NCBI RefSeq assembly: GCF_029433105.1
Contig: NZ_JARNTW010000001.1
Coordinates: 806,001-870,000 of the forward strand
Source of the DNA: Runella sp. MFBS21
Lineage (GTDB): Bacteria > Bacteroidota > Bacteroidia > Cytophagales > Spirosomataceae
Length of the DNA: 64,000 nucleotides
Direction of reading: 5' to 3'
The position numbers and the translations under genes are program-made. The first letter of the stretch is position 1. Every line of letters starts with the position of its first letter. The notes beneath the pieces were generated by a model. It had not been told where the DNA came from. It searched no databases and saw only the letters and a program-made list of their open reading frames with translations. Below, piece after piece: positions 24,776 to 33,570 of this stretch.

Positions 24776-26125
24776 TTAAAAATTGATTTGGCCGAGGGCT
24801 TTTTGTACATCAACTTTGCTAGCAAGCACCTGATAAAGAGAGCTGTAATAGTTGATACGTGCAAGTCTCAAATCAGCCTCGGAGGTGATTACCTCTAGGT
24901 AAGTTTTGATGCCTGATTTGTATTGTAGTTGGATAATATCATACACTTCTTTGGCCAAATCCATATTATCTTTTTGAGCCAGCAACTCTATAAGGTTGGC
25001 TTTATAAGCACTCAAAGCCCTGGCATACTCGGCATTAATGTTCATCTTCAATCGTTGAATATCGAGGTCTACTCTTTTGATTTGCCATTCAGCGGTATTG
25101 ATATTTGTCTTACGTTTTCCGCCTTGATAGATGGGCAATGATAGTGTTAGGGCCATAAAAGAGTTGGGGAAGTTTTTGCCATAAAGATCCACAAAACGAT
25201 TGTTTTGGAAGTTGAGGTTATAGGCACCGTTGGCAGAGACTGTGGGCAAATAGCTCCATTTTTGGTATTGCAAATTGTAGTCCAACAGTTTCTTTTGCGT
25301 GTTAAGCAATTGGTATTCAATCCGCGAGCCGTATTCAGCATTTTGTAAAGTATCCAAAAAAATCTCTCGTTCCATTTGGAGACTATCGTATTGAAGCTTC
25401 AAAGCCTGCTCTTTGGGATAGCCCATCAATGACTTCAAATACTCAAGTTTGGCGGTCAAGATTTCTTCATTGCTTTTTTTGGCAGCTTTGGTATTGTTGA
25501 GAGCGATGGTGGCTCTTTTGAAATCTATCTTATCTACGATACCTGCTTTGTACTGATTTTGAGCATCTTTTAGGCTTCGTTCTAGCCGTACGATATCTTC
25601 GCGGGTTACGCTGATTTGCTGCATCGTAGCCAATACATCATAAAATGCTTTGGAAACAGTCACCGCCAAATCCGTTTTATTGTTGGTCGTGATTTGGCTT
25701 GCTTGTAGCCTGACATCGTTTTTAGTGCGATTAGCCAACAATACATCTCTATTAAAAAGTGCTTGTGATACCGTAAACTGCGTAGAAGACAGATTGTTGA
25801 CGCCTAGCTTGACGGGATTGCCCCCGATAATGCTCGTTTGCACAATAAAATTGTGCTGGAAATTGTAGTTGAAGTTGATTTGCGGATACCAGTCCGCTAA
25901 TTTATTCTTGATGGTATTTTCGGTAATGCGCTCATCTATCAGGGATTGCTGAATAGATGGTTGATTTTTGAGGGCATACTTTACAATATCATCTAAAGAA
26001 GCATTTTCTAAAGTCCCATTTTCAGCGGGCGTGGGGGTAGTTTGGGAAAATGCTAAAAAAGGCAGAAGAAAGGCAACTAGCAAAGCGATAGTCCTCCTTT
26101 TGTCTTCTGTAGGCCAATAATTCAT
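24776..26125 (-). CDS. TolC family outer membrane factor
   Basis: 449 residues from the ATG at 26125, with a signal peptide (IALLVAFLLPFLAFSQ). Two repeats of the outer membrane efflux protein fold are visible, each with a long alpha-helical hairpin: IVKYALKNQPSIQQS...VSQALFNRDVLLANRT and the second half with LSLPIYQGGKRKTNI...YNIIQLQYKSGIKTYLEVI-like sequence. It forms a trimeric channel through the outer membrane and completes the tripartite pump. It is the first gene of the operon; the upstream region has an inverted repeat at 26226-26254 that may bind a regulator. Start codon choice rests on the signal peptide. Confidence 0.94.
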   Translation of the reverse strand: MNYWPTEDKRRTIALLVAFLLPFLAFSQTTPTPAENGTLENASLDDIVKYALKNQPSIQQSLIDERITENTIKNKLADWYPQINFNYNFQHNFIVQTSIIGGNPVKLGVNNLSSTQFTVSQALFNRDVLLANRTKNDVRLQASQITTNNKTDLAVTVSKAFYDVLATMQQISVTREDIVRLERSLKDAQNQYKAGIVDKIDFKRATIALNNTKAAKKSNEEILTAKLEYLKSLMGYPKEQALKLQYDSLQMEREIFLDTLQNAEYGSRIEYQLLNTQKKLLDYNLQYQKWSYLPTVSANGAYNLNFQNNRFVDLYGKNFPNSFMALTLSLPIYQGGKRKTNINTAEWQIKRVDLDIQRLKMNINAEYARALSAYKANLIELLAQKDNMDLAKEVYDIIQLQYKSGIKTYLEVITSEADLRLARINYYSSLYQVLASKVDVQKALGQINF

Positions 26126-26898
26126 GAAGGATGATGTTTGATTATGAAAAAATGCGCACAAATAATAAGCTGAATTATCTCTTAACTCAGTGCCAAAGCA
26201 CAGTTAATTGTGTTGATAATCAGTAGCTAAATAAAACAATTAGCCTTATTTAGCGGAGAGTCAAAAAAGTAAAAACGTGGAAATTCTATTTTGCACAATT
26301 ACTTATAAATAGCAACCCAATCACGTGTCGTTTGATAAAAAATCGACGTATGCACCTAAATCTAACAATAGAATGCAGGGGACTCTTCTAACTTTTTCCA
26401 GAAATGACTTTGCGCTAATCAGAGCAAGCATGGTTTTTATGATTTAAACCTTACTCCCGCTTCTCATACTGCTTGTTATCGTAGAGCATGAAAAGAAATA
26501 CACAATCGCAGGTTTTCAACTAAAAAACTATGGTTAGGATGCCATAACTAGTAATGCGTATCTAGGTTAGGTCAAAACCGCTGCGAGTTGGTATGGGTGT
26601 TTACAGGTGATGATGGGATATAAAAAAAGTTTCTTACTAGTCACCAATGACAGTATTGACTTTAGAAGAAAAACAAATTTTTTAAAAAAGGGTTCACGAC
26701 TGATTTGATAACTTGACTACAAAAAACCGCTTTTAATCTCAATTTAATCAACGGATAAGGGCTTTTTGAACAATACACAGGCTAGATTGATAAGCGCTAA
26801 AGCCTACTTTTTGTTAAAGTTTGAGAAGGATTATATCCTGAATTTTGGAATAAAAATTTTAAGAATATAATTTTACATTATAAAATATATTTTTATTG
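26126..26898. other. 773-base divergent intergenic region
   Basis: No gene is visible on either strand. The left end must hold the efflux operon promoter and includes a perfect 9-base inverted repeat GCTAAATAA-N11-TTATTTAGC at 26226-26254. The centre has no structure I can name. The right 60 bases are very AT-rich and contain the element at 26869-26897 that is mirrored upstream of susC. Confidence 0.6.
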
Positions 26899-27636
26899 AT
26901 GATACAAGTAATCAACCGCGCCCTTGATATTTTAGAAATAGTGGCTGCAAATCCCGAAAAACCTACTTCTTTAGGTGAAATTGCGGATGCTTTGGGATTA
27001 AATCATGGTACCTGCGCCAATATCATGAAAACGCTTGTGACGCGTAAGTATTTAGAACAAGTGGGGACTAAAAAGGGGTATATTTTAGGAGCCCAATCTT
27101 ACTCACTTACCAATAACGACGCCTATCGCAAAGATTTGGTTGAAGCGGCCAAAGATGAGATGGACAAACTTACGGCCCAAATCAATGAAAATTGCTTATT
27201 AGCAGTTTTGAATGGCGACAAGCGCATGGTCATTCATCGGACTCACGCCGAACAAGACCTTCAGGTGCGTACTCCTCTCGAAAAACACGTATATGATGCC
27301 GCCTCGGGTCGTATGCTACTGGCTATGCTTTCAGAGCCTGAAATTGAGCGATTTGTAGCTAAATATGGTCTTCCTACCCCTGAAAGCTGGAAAGAAGTAG
27401 ATTCGCTAGAAACCCTCAAAAGTTTATTGATGCAGTTTCGAAAAGAAGAATGCGCTCTTCAAGTATTATACGGACGACAAGTGGTTGGCTTGGCGGTGCC
27501 TGTTCTCAAAAACGACAAAGCGGTGGCAAGTTTGAGTATTTATCTGCCCGAATATCGCTATATGGTAGCTGATAAATCGGGGCTTGTTTTTCAACTTAAA
27601 GCTACGGCCAAACGCATAACACAGCGATTGAAATAA
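26899..27636 (+). CDS. IclR family transcriptional regulator
   Basis: 245 residues from ATG 26899. The N-terminal winged helix-turn-helix is clear (INRALDILEIVAANPEKPTS, IADALGLNHGTCANIMKTLV, YLEQVGTKKGYILG), followed by the IclR effector-binding domain (about 75-245) with LAVLNGDKRMVIHR, YDAASGRMLLAML and VVGLAVPVLKNDKAVASLSIYL. IclR proteins respond to small acids and sugars such as hexuronate breakdown products. It precedes the SusC gene by 193 bases on the same strand, with its own terminator in between, so it is the likely regulator of the glycan locus that follows. Whether it represses or activates cannot be told. Confidence 0.92.
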   Translation: MIQVINRALDILEIVAANPEKPTSLGEIADALGLNHGTCANIMKTLVTRKYLEQVGTKKGYILGAQSYSLTNNDAYRKDLVEAAKDEMDKLTAQINENCLLAVLNGDKRMVIHRTHAEQDLQVRTPLEKHVYDAASGRMLLAMLSEPEIERFVAKYGLPTPESWKEVDSLETLKSLLMQFRKEECALQVLYGRQVVGLAVPVLKNDKAVASLSIYLPEYRYMVADKSGLVFQLKATAKRITQRLK

Positions 27637-27665
27637 TTCTTCTTTTGGTTTAGGCTCCCTCATCG

Positions 27666-27713
27666 ACTCCTCATAGGCTGTAAACCCTGTGAGGAGTTTT
27701 TTTATTTTTAATC
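27666..27713 (+). terminator. Rho-independent terminator after the IclR gene
   Basis: A 12-bp stem with one G-T pair (27666-27677 with 27686-27697, eight-base loop) is followed by a run of seven T and further T-rich sequence. It lies 30 bases after the stop codon. Confidence 0.92.
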
Positions 27714-27781
27714 TAAGAAAAATGAAAAAAAATCTCTAAAAAATTTGGTCAGCTTATGATTTGTTAGGAATATTGTAATAA

Positions 27782-27811
27782 AATAAAATTAAATTTTATA
27801 ATATAAAAATT
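27782..27811. promoter_or_regulatory. AT-rich element upstream of susC, mirrored upstream of iclR
   Basis: Read on the minus strand, 27811-27782 matches 26869-26897 on the plus strand around a common core ATTATAAAAT with similar flanks on both sides. One copy ends at the IclR gene start and the other lies 18 bases before the SusC start. It may be an operator for the IclR protein, but the low complexity of the DNA makes chance similarity possible. Confidence 0.35.
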
Positions 27812-27829
27812 ATTCCAAACCAACACCCA

Positions 27830-30817
27830 ATGAAACTCAACATTTATACTTGGCTTATGGGAGTTTGCCTCTTTTTGAGTGCCGCTCCACTGCTGGCCCA
27901 AGACCGCTCGATTTCAGGGCGGGTTGTGGGAGTCAATGACAATGCCCCACTGCCTGGAGTAAGTATTTTGGTGAAAGGTACTAGCACAGGTACCACCACC
28001 GACGCTAACGGGAGTTATAAATTAAACGTCCCTACCAATGCCGTTTTGGTGTTCTCTTTTGTAGGGTATAGCCCCAAAGAAATCACCGTAGGTAATCAAA
28101 GTGCAATAGATGTATCACTTGAGCTTGACAATCGTCTGCTCAACGAAGTAGTAGTAGTAGGATACGGTACGGTCAAAAAGAGTGATTTGACGGGGTCGTT
28201 GGCTTCTGTAAAGTCTAAAGAAATCAACGCATTTCCTGCCACCAACGTCCTACAAGCACTATCAGGGCGAGCACCAGGGGTACAAGTCACCCAAAATACA
28301 GGTGCTCCGGGTGCAGGCGTAAGTGTGAGGATTAGAGGGACAAATTCGGTCCAAGGAAGCAATGAGCCACTGTATGTAGTAGATGGGTTTCCGACTTCGG
28401 GGAGCAACCCTACTATCCTCAACAACTCTGATATAGAATCCATTGAAATCCTGAAAGATGCCTCGGCTACGGCTATTTATGGCTCGCGAGGTGCTAACGG
28501 TGTGGTTTTGATTACGACCAAGCAAGGCAAAGCCGGCAAAACGCAGGTCGATTATGAAGGAAGCTACAGCATTCAGACCCTCCGCAAAAAGCTCGATTTG
28601 ATGAATGCCAAAGAGTACGCTACTTTTTATAATATGCAAGCCACCAACGACGGTGTGGCTCCCTACTTTACCCAAGCACAGATTGACGGGTTTGGAGAAG
28701 GCTACGACTGGCAAAATCTAATTTTCAGAAAGGCTCCTATGCAAACCCATAACTTGACGGTGAGCGGAGGCAATGAAAAAACGCGCTATTCGATTGGGGG
28801 AAGTATCTTCGGACAGCAAGGAATTATTATTGGCAGTGATTACAATCGCTATTCATTGCGCGCGAATGTCACAACTGATGTAAGTAAAAAGTTCAATTTA
28901 TCGTACGGAGCCACTTTGACCAACATTAATACAAGCCGTCAAAACAACGGCGGCGGCAACCGTGGTGGTTCTATGATTTCGGCGGCCATATCGGCTCCTC
29001 CTACGCTCACTCCTTACAATGACGACGGTAGCTATCGGGTATTGGCCACTTCTTATCCGTTTATCTCCAATGTTATCACCAATCCTCTCAACTACGTCAA
29101 TGAACAAACAGACGAAGTGCGGGCCAATCGTGTATTGGCCAACGTAGCAATGACTTTCAAGCCTTTTGAAGGATTGGCCATCAAAATCTCAGGGGGTATC
29201 GAAAATAGCGATGACCGCACCGACGCCTACACTACTACCAATTTTATCAATTCTCAAGGGTCGGCGAGTGTATCTACTACCCAAGGTAGGAGCTTGTTGA
29301 GCGAAAATACCATCAGCTACAACAAAAGTGTAGGTAAGCATAGCCTTTCGGCGGTAGCAGGTTTTACGTATCAAGATTTTCGGAATACTTCACTGGGAGC
29401 TTCGGGAGTTGGTTTTTTGAGTAATGTCACCGAAACCGCCAATTTAGGTTCTGCCAACACGCCCGGTATTCCATCTACTTCTTACTCGTTTGCTACTTTA
29501 CTTTCGTATTTAGGAAGAGTCAATTATAGTTATAACAACAAATACTTAGCCACCGTCAGTTTCCGTGCCGATGGGTCGTCGCGCTATAGCGAAGGCAACA
29601 AATGGGGGTATTTTCCATCCGCAGCTTTGGCCTGGCGCGTATCAGAGGAAGAGTTTTTGAAAAATGTACCCTTTATTTCTGATTTGAAAGTCCGCGCAAG
29701 TTGGGGCCAAACAGGCAGCCAAGCAATCAGCCCTTATGCTACTCTCAATAACCTATCGGCAGGAAAAACGGTGTTTGATGATGCCCTCTACAACACTTTT
29801 GCTCCCGGTACTCGTCTGCCCGGAAATCTTAAATGGGAAACTACCGAACAAGCTGATTTTGGGATAGATGCCGCTTTCCAAAACAACCGCTATCGTCTCT
29901 CGGTCGATTATTACATCAAAAACACCCGCGATTTGCTTAACACCGTGCAGTTGCCGATTGGATTTGGATTTACGAGTACGATTCAAAACGTAGGTCAAAT
30001 CCAAAACAAAGGGTTGGAAATCGCTTTAGATGCGCGAGTTATCGACAAAGCTTTTAAATGGGATTTGGGAGGAAATATCTCTTTCAACCGCAACAAGGTC
30101 ATTAAGCTCTATAACGGTGCCGATATTTTGGGTGGAACGGTAGGCGTAACCCTCATCAATGACAACGCCAACCTCTTAAGAGAAGGCCAACCTATGAGTG
30201 TATTTTTTGGCTATTTGAAAGACGGATACACTGACCTAGGCAAGGAGAAGTACAAAGACCTCAACGGTGACGGCATCATCAACCAATTGGACAAAACTAT
30301 CATTGGAAACCCCAATCCTGATTTCATCTACGGTCTCAATTCGACTATGAGCTATAAAGGGCTCGAACTTACCTTGTTTTTGCAAGGAACCCAAGGCAAC
30401 GATTTGCTCAACGTAAGCTCTATCAACAATACCCTCGACTATGGGTTTGGGCTTAATATGCCACGCGAAGTACTTTATAACCACTGGTCTCCTACCAATC
30501 CTAATGCAAAATATCCCGTGATTTCGCGCTCCAATAGCTACAACTATTCCGACAGACTGGTGGAAGATGGTTCTTATTTACGGTTGCGAAATATCCAATT
30601 GGCCTACAGCTTACCTCTCCAACAATGGCGTGTCAACTGGATGCGCACGGCTCAAGTGTATGTCAGTGGGCAGAATTTGTTGACGTTTACAAAATACTCT
30701 TGGTGGGATCCCGAAACCAACTCACAAGGAGGTGCCAATTCTATCGGACAAGGTATTGACCACTACAGCTATCCTACTTCCAAAGCCGTCACCTTTGGGG
30801 TAAGAGTCGGATTTTAA
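27830..30817 (+). CDS. SusC/RagA family TonB-linked outer membrane transporter
   Basis: 995 residues with a signal peptide ending near LAQ. The order is: CarboxypepD_reg-like domain (about 25-105; ISGRVVGVNDNAPLPGVSIL, GTTTDANGSY), the SusC hallmark LNEVVVVGYGTVKKSDLTGS, a TonB plug (about 115-225; ALSGRAPGVQVTQNTGAPGAG and VLKDASATAIYGSRGANGVV), and a 22-strand barrel ending in FGVRVGF. There is no STN domain, so signalling to a sigma factor is not expected. It imports oligosaccharides with its SusD partner encoded next. Its last codons form the first part of the 95-bp tandem repeat downstream. Transcription start lies in the AT-rich region after the IclR terminator. Confidence 0.96.
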   Translation: MKLNIYTWLMGVCLFLSAAPLLAQDRSISGRVVGVNDNAPLPGVSILVKGTSTGTTTDANGSYKLNVPTNAVLVFSFVGYSPKEITVGNQSAIDVSLELDNRLLNEVVVVGYGTVKKSDLTGSLASVKSKEINAFPATNVLQALSGRAPGVQVTQNTGAPGAGVSVRIRGTNSVQGSNEPLYVVDGFPTSGSNPTILNNSDIESIEILKDASATAIYGSRGANGVVLITTKQGKAGKTQVDYEGSYSIQTLRKKLDLMNAKEYATFYNMQATNDGVAPYFTQAQIDGFGEGYDWQNLIFRKAPMQTHNLTVSGGNEKTRYSIGGSIFGQQGIIIGSDYNRYSLRANVTTDVSKKFNLSYGATLTNINTSRQNNGGGNRGGSMISAAISAPPTLTPYNDDGSYRVLATSYPFISNVITNPLNYVNEQTDEVRANRVLANVAMTFKPFEGLAIKISGGIENSDDRTDAYTTTNFINSQGSASVSTTQGRSLLSENTISYNKSVGKHSLSAVAGFTYQDFRNTSLGASGVGFLSNVTETANLGSANTPGIPSTSYSFATLLSYLGRVNYSYNNKYLATVSFRADGSSRYSEGNKWGYFPSAALAWRVSEEEFLKNVPFISDLKVRASWGQTGSQAISPYATLNNLSAGKTVFDDALYNTFAPGTRLPGNLKWETTEQADFGIDAAFQNNRYRLSVDYYIKNTRDLLNTVQLPIGFGFTSTIQNVGQIQNKGLEIALDARVIDKAFKWDLGGNISFNRNKVIKLYNGADILGGTVGVTLINDNANLLREGQPMSVFFGYLKDGYTDLGKEKYKDLNGDGIINQLDKTIIGNPNPDFIYGLNSTMSYKGLELTLFLQGTQGNDLLNVSSINNTLDYGFGLNMPREVLYNHWSPTNPNAKYPVISRSNSYNYSDRLVEDGSYLRLRNIQLAYSLPLQQWRVNWMRTAQVYVSGQNLLTFTKYSWWDPETNSQGGANSIGQGIDHYSYPTSKAVTFGVRVGF

Positions 30818-31111
30818 TCATCTAAGTACTGATGCGAGAACAGACTTTCCAAGTTTTTGATAGTCAAAGGATTTGTAACCTTGGAAAGTCTTGTTTAAGA
30901 GTCGGATTTTAATCATCTAAGTACTGATGCGAGAACAGACTTTCCAAGTTTTTGATAGTCAAAGGATTTGTAACCTTGGAAAGTCTTGTTTAAGAGTCGG
31001 ATTTTAATCCTCTAAGTACTGATGCGAGAATAGACTTTCCAAGTTTTTGATAGTCAAAGGATTTGTAAACTTGGAAAGTCTTGTTTAAGAGTCGAGTTTC
31101 AATCATGTAAG
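30801..31111 (+). repeat. 95-bp tandem triplication between susC and susD, with three hairpins
   Basis: Units start at 30801, 30896 and 30991, each 95 bp, nearly identical, followed by a degenerate fourth start at 31086. The first unit begins inside the last codons of susC (GTA AGA GTC GGA TTT TAA), so each later unit carries a copy of the susC tail. Each contains exact 12-base arms AGACTTTCCAAG/CTTGGAAAGTCT (30842-30891, 30937-30986, 31032-31081); the third extends to 15 bases. No gene fits here. Confidence 0.95.
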
Positions 31112-31128
31112 ACTTAATCATTGAAAAA

Positions 31129-32577
31129 ATGAAAAAAATATTCTTTCTATTATCGACTGTCTTTTTGATGTCCTGCGAGGATGTATTAAAAGAAGCGCCT
31201 AAGGCGGTGGCCGTCGAAACATTTTATAACACTGCCGCTGAGGTAGAAACGGCTGTGAATGCCGCCTACCAAGAATTGAGAGCTACCAATGGCATCAGTG
31301 GACAGCTTGGTGCTCAGGTAGAAGCTTATACCGACTATAGCTATGGTCGTGGAAGCTATCAAGTATTGAGTGATTTTCAAGGCTTGAATAGCACCAATAT
31401 TCCGCGTACCGATGATGGATGGCGGTTGTTTTATTTGAGTATTCGCAATGCCAATTTGGTGATTCAAAATGCCCCCAAAGGCAAAAATATCAGCCAAGCT
31501 GATGTAGCCAAATATGTAGCCGAAGCTAAGTTTTTAAGGGCTTATAACTACTTCTGGTTGGTGCGAAATTGGGGCGGCGTACCCATTCGTACCGAAGCCA
31601 CTCTCAATGAACCCAATGTGAAGCGTGGGACGGTAGATGAAGTATACACTTTAATCATTGCTGACCTAAAAGAAGCCGAAACCAATCTCCCCGACAAGCC
31701 CGCTCAAGTAGGTCGGGCTACCAAATGGGCTGCTAAAGCAGCTTTGGCAGAGGTATATTTTACAAGAAATCAATACGCCGAAGCCCGCGATAAAGCCGAT
31801 GAAATTATCAAATCAGGGCAATTTTCGCTCGTTCCTGTCACCGTTGCGGCTGATTTTGACAAGGTCTTTGGTCCTACTATAGTGACAAGTCCCGAAGAGA
31901 TTTTTTATTTGAAAATGACCCGCCAAAACAACCAAGGGATGTATTTGGCGATGTTTGCGCATCATCCTGGCACGAGACTACACGGTGCTGGGGGATTTTT
32001 TGCCCACTATACCGATTCCCAAACCAATCCAGTATATAAGAATTGGGATAACAATGATTTGCGGAAAAGCTACAATTGGATCAATTGGAATATTGGATTG
32101 GGGAACAATAGTATGTTGTGTAAGAAATTCTCTGACGCACTTGCCCCCACAAGTACCGCAGCTGGCAACGACTTTCCCATTTATCGTTACTCTGATGTGC
32201 TTTTGATGTATGCCGAAGCTGCTTGTCGCGCCAGCAATGGCCCTACTGCGGCAGCCTTAGAAGCGCTCAATCAGGTGCATCGCCGGGCTTATGGCAAATC
32301 TGCAACGGCTCCTTCGACCGTCGATTTCAAATTGGCTGATTATACTGCCGAGACTTTTAATGATTTGGTATTGCAAGAAAGGGGATACGAAACCCAATAT
32401 GAAGCTAAACGTTGGCTTGATTTGAAACGCTTAGGTACAGCCAAGCTGAAACAAATCATCAAAGCAGCTACGGGCAAAGATGTGGCAGATAAGCATTTGT
32501 TTTGGCCTATACCTGTAGGTGAATTAAACTTTAACACAGCCCTCGACCCCAGTAAAGACCAGAACTTGGGGTATTGA
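31129..32577 (+). CDS. SusD/RagB family glycan-binding outer membrane lipoprotein
   Basis: 482 residues. The lipoprotein signal ends in FLMSC. SusD features are present: helical tetratricopeptide-like repeats (VETAVNAAYQELRATNG, AKFLRAYNYFWLVRNWGGVPI, AAKAALAEVYFTRNQYAEA) and the C-terminal half with DFPIYRYSDVLLMYAEAACR, LVLQERGYETQYEAKRWLDL and a terminal FWPIPVGELNFN. It caps the SusC channel and captures the glycan on the cell surface. It follows susC across the unusual repeat tract, so its expression relative to susC may be tuned by the three hairpins. Start at 31129 gives a standard signal. Confidence 0.96.
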   Translation: MKKIFFLLSTVFLMSCEDVLKEAPKAVAVETFYNTAAEVETAVNAAYQELRATNGISGQLGAQVEAYTDYSYGRGSYQVLSDFQGLNSTNIPRTDDGWRLFYLSIRNANLVIQNAPKGKNISQADVAKYVAEAKFLRAYNYFWLVRNWGGVPIRTEATLNEPNVKRGTVDEVYTLIIADLKEAETNLPDKPAQVGRATKWAAKAALAEVYFTRNQYAEARDKADEIIKSGQFSLVPVTVAADFDKVFGPTIVTSPEEIFYLKMTRQNNQGMYLAMFAHHPGTRLHGAGGFFAHYTDSQTNPVYKNWDNNDLRKSYNWINWNIGLGNNSMLCKKFSDALAPTSTAAGNDFPIYRYSDVLLMYAEAACRASNGPTAAALEALNQVHRRAYGKSATAPSTVDFKLADYTAETFNDLVLQERGYETQYEAKRWLDLKRLGTAKLKQIIKAATGKDVADKHLFWPIPVGELNFNTALDPSKDQNLGY

Positions 32578-32592
32578 TTCAAGGATTGTGGA

Positions 32593-32664
32593 TGAGTTTG
32601 ATTTGAAAATCAAGACTAATAGCCTAATCAATAGATATTTGTTATTATTTTTCAAATCAACTCA
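32593..32664 (+). repeat. Long-range inverted repeat after susD
   Basis: TGAGTTTGATTTGAAAA (32593-32609) pairs with TTTTCAAATCAACTCA (32649-32664) apart from one extra T, with a loop of 39 bases. It lies between the susD and LamG genes and could be a processing or attenuation structure. Confidence 0.5.
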
Positions 32665-32688
32665 CCTACTCCAATCTGTTTTTATAAA

Positions 32689-33567
32689 ATGAAAAAAAAC
32701 GCCATTAGTCTGTGTGCTTTTTTTATCCTTATAGGGGGGATAAATGTAGTCTGTGGACAATCTAAAAGTAAGCAAATGAAGTATATAGCCCGGATTCTTA
32801 AAACCCCCAATTTGATTGCTCTTTGGGATTTCAAGGAAGAAGAAGGTCAAGCTCGAAAAGCGCAAGGAGTGAGTGATTTTCCCCTCAAAGAGCAAAATGG
32901 TACCTTGCCGCGTGTCAATGAGGGGCCATTGTCGGGCTATTCTGCTCAATTTGGCAATAAAGCCTTTCTTTCTTTACCCCATGCAGAAACTGGCAAACTC
33001 AATATTTATGGAAAATCACAAGGCGTAACAGTGATGGCGTGGGTCAAATGGACGGGCGAACAAACGGGCTTTGTGGGTGGAATGTGGAACGAATACCAAG
33101 ACGGCGGCAAGCGACAGTATGGTTTATTTGTTTCATTGCCCTATTACAATGGTCGAAATCAAGTTTGTGGACATATTTCATGGAACGGCAAACCTACGCC
33201 TCCTTTCCCGTATTCCATTGATTATTCGGCAAGCCATCAGGCTGTTCCTGCCAATGAGTGGAGTTGTGTGGCCTTTACATACGACGGCAAGTACATCCGC
33301 TCTTTTTTCAACGGTGAATTCAAAGAAAGAGCCCCCGAACTCATCGACCATACCAAGGGCTTTGAGGGCTATCCTGAAGGCATTACTCACTCCAAAAACC
33401 CTTACTATTTTCCTGATGGTATGGGCAACAATGGTTCCGATTTTACGGTAGGGGCGGTGTTGCTTAAAGCGGGTATGGGCAATTTTTTCAAGGGCCAAAT
33501 AGGAGGTTTGGCGGTTTTTGACCGCTCCTTAAGTGCAGAAGAAATCAAAAAATTATCTAAAAACTAG
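32689..33567 (+). CDS. Secreted LamG/concanavalin-like domain protein
   Basis: 292 residues with a signal peptide ending near CGQ. The rest is a single LamG-type jelly-roll: LIALWDFKEEEGQ at the start, VTVMAWVKWTGEQTGFVGGMW, YGLFVSLPYYNGRNQVCGH, WSCVAFTYDGKYIRSFFNG and the closing GGLAVFDRSLSAEEIKKL. Such domains bind or sometimes cleave polysaccharide; I see no obvious catalytic pair. It lies between SusD and a GH10 enzyme (gap of three bases to the latter), so it is likely to be a surface glycan-binding component of the locus. No lipobox is visible, so it may be periplasmic or fully secreted. Confidence 0.82.
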   Translation: MKKNAISLCAFFILIGGINVVCGQSKSKQMKYIARILKTPNLIALWDFKEEEGQARKAQGVSDFPLKEQNGTLPRVNEGPLSGYSAQFGNKAFLSLPHAETGKLNIYGKSQGVTVMAWVKWTGEQTGFVGGMWNEYQDGGKRQYGLFVSLPYYNGRNQVCGHISWNGKPTPPFPYSIDYSASHQAVPANEWSCVAFTYDGKYIRSFFNGEFKERAPELIDHTKGFEGYPEGITHSKNPYYFPDGMGNNGSDFTVGAVLLKAGMGNFFKGQIGGLAVFDRSLSAEEIKKLSKN

Positions 33568-33570
33568 AGA

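Noticed and set aside
28898-29374. Minus-strand frames inside the first susC
   Set aside because: Short, opposite to a clear SusC gene and with no support from context.
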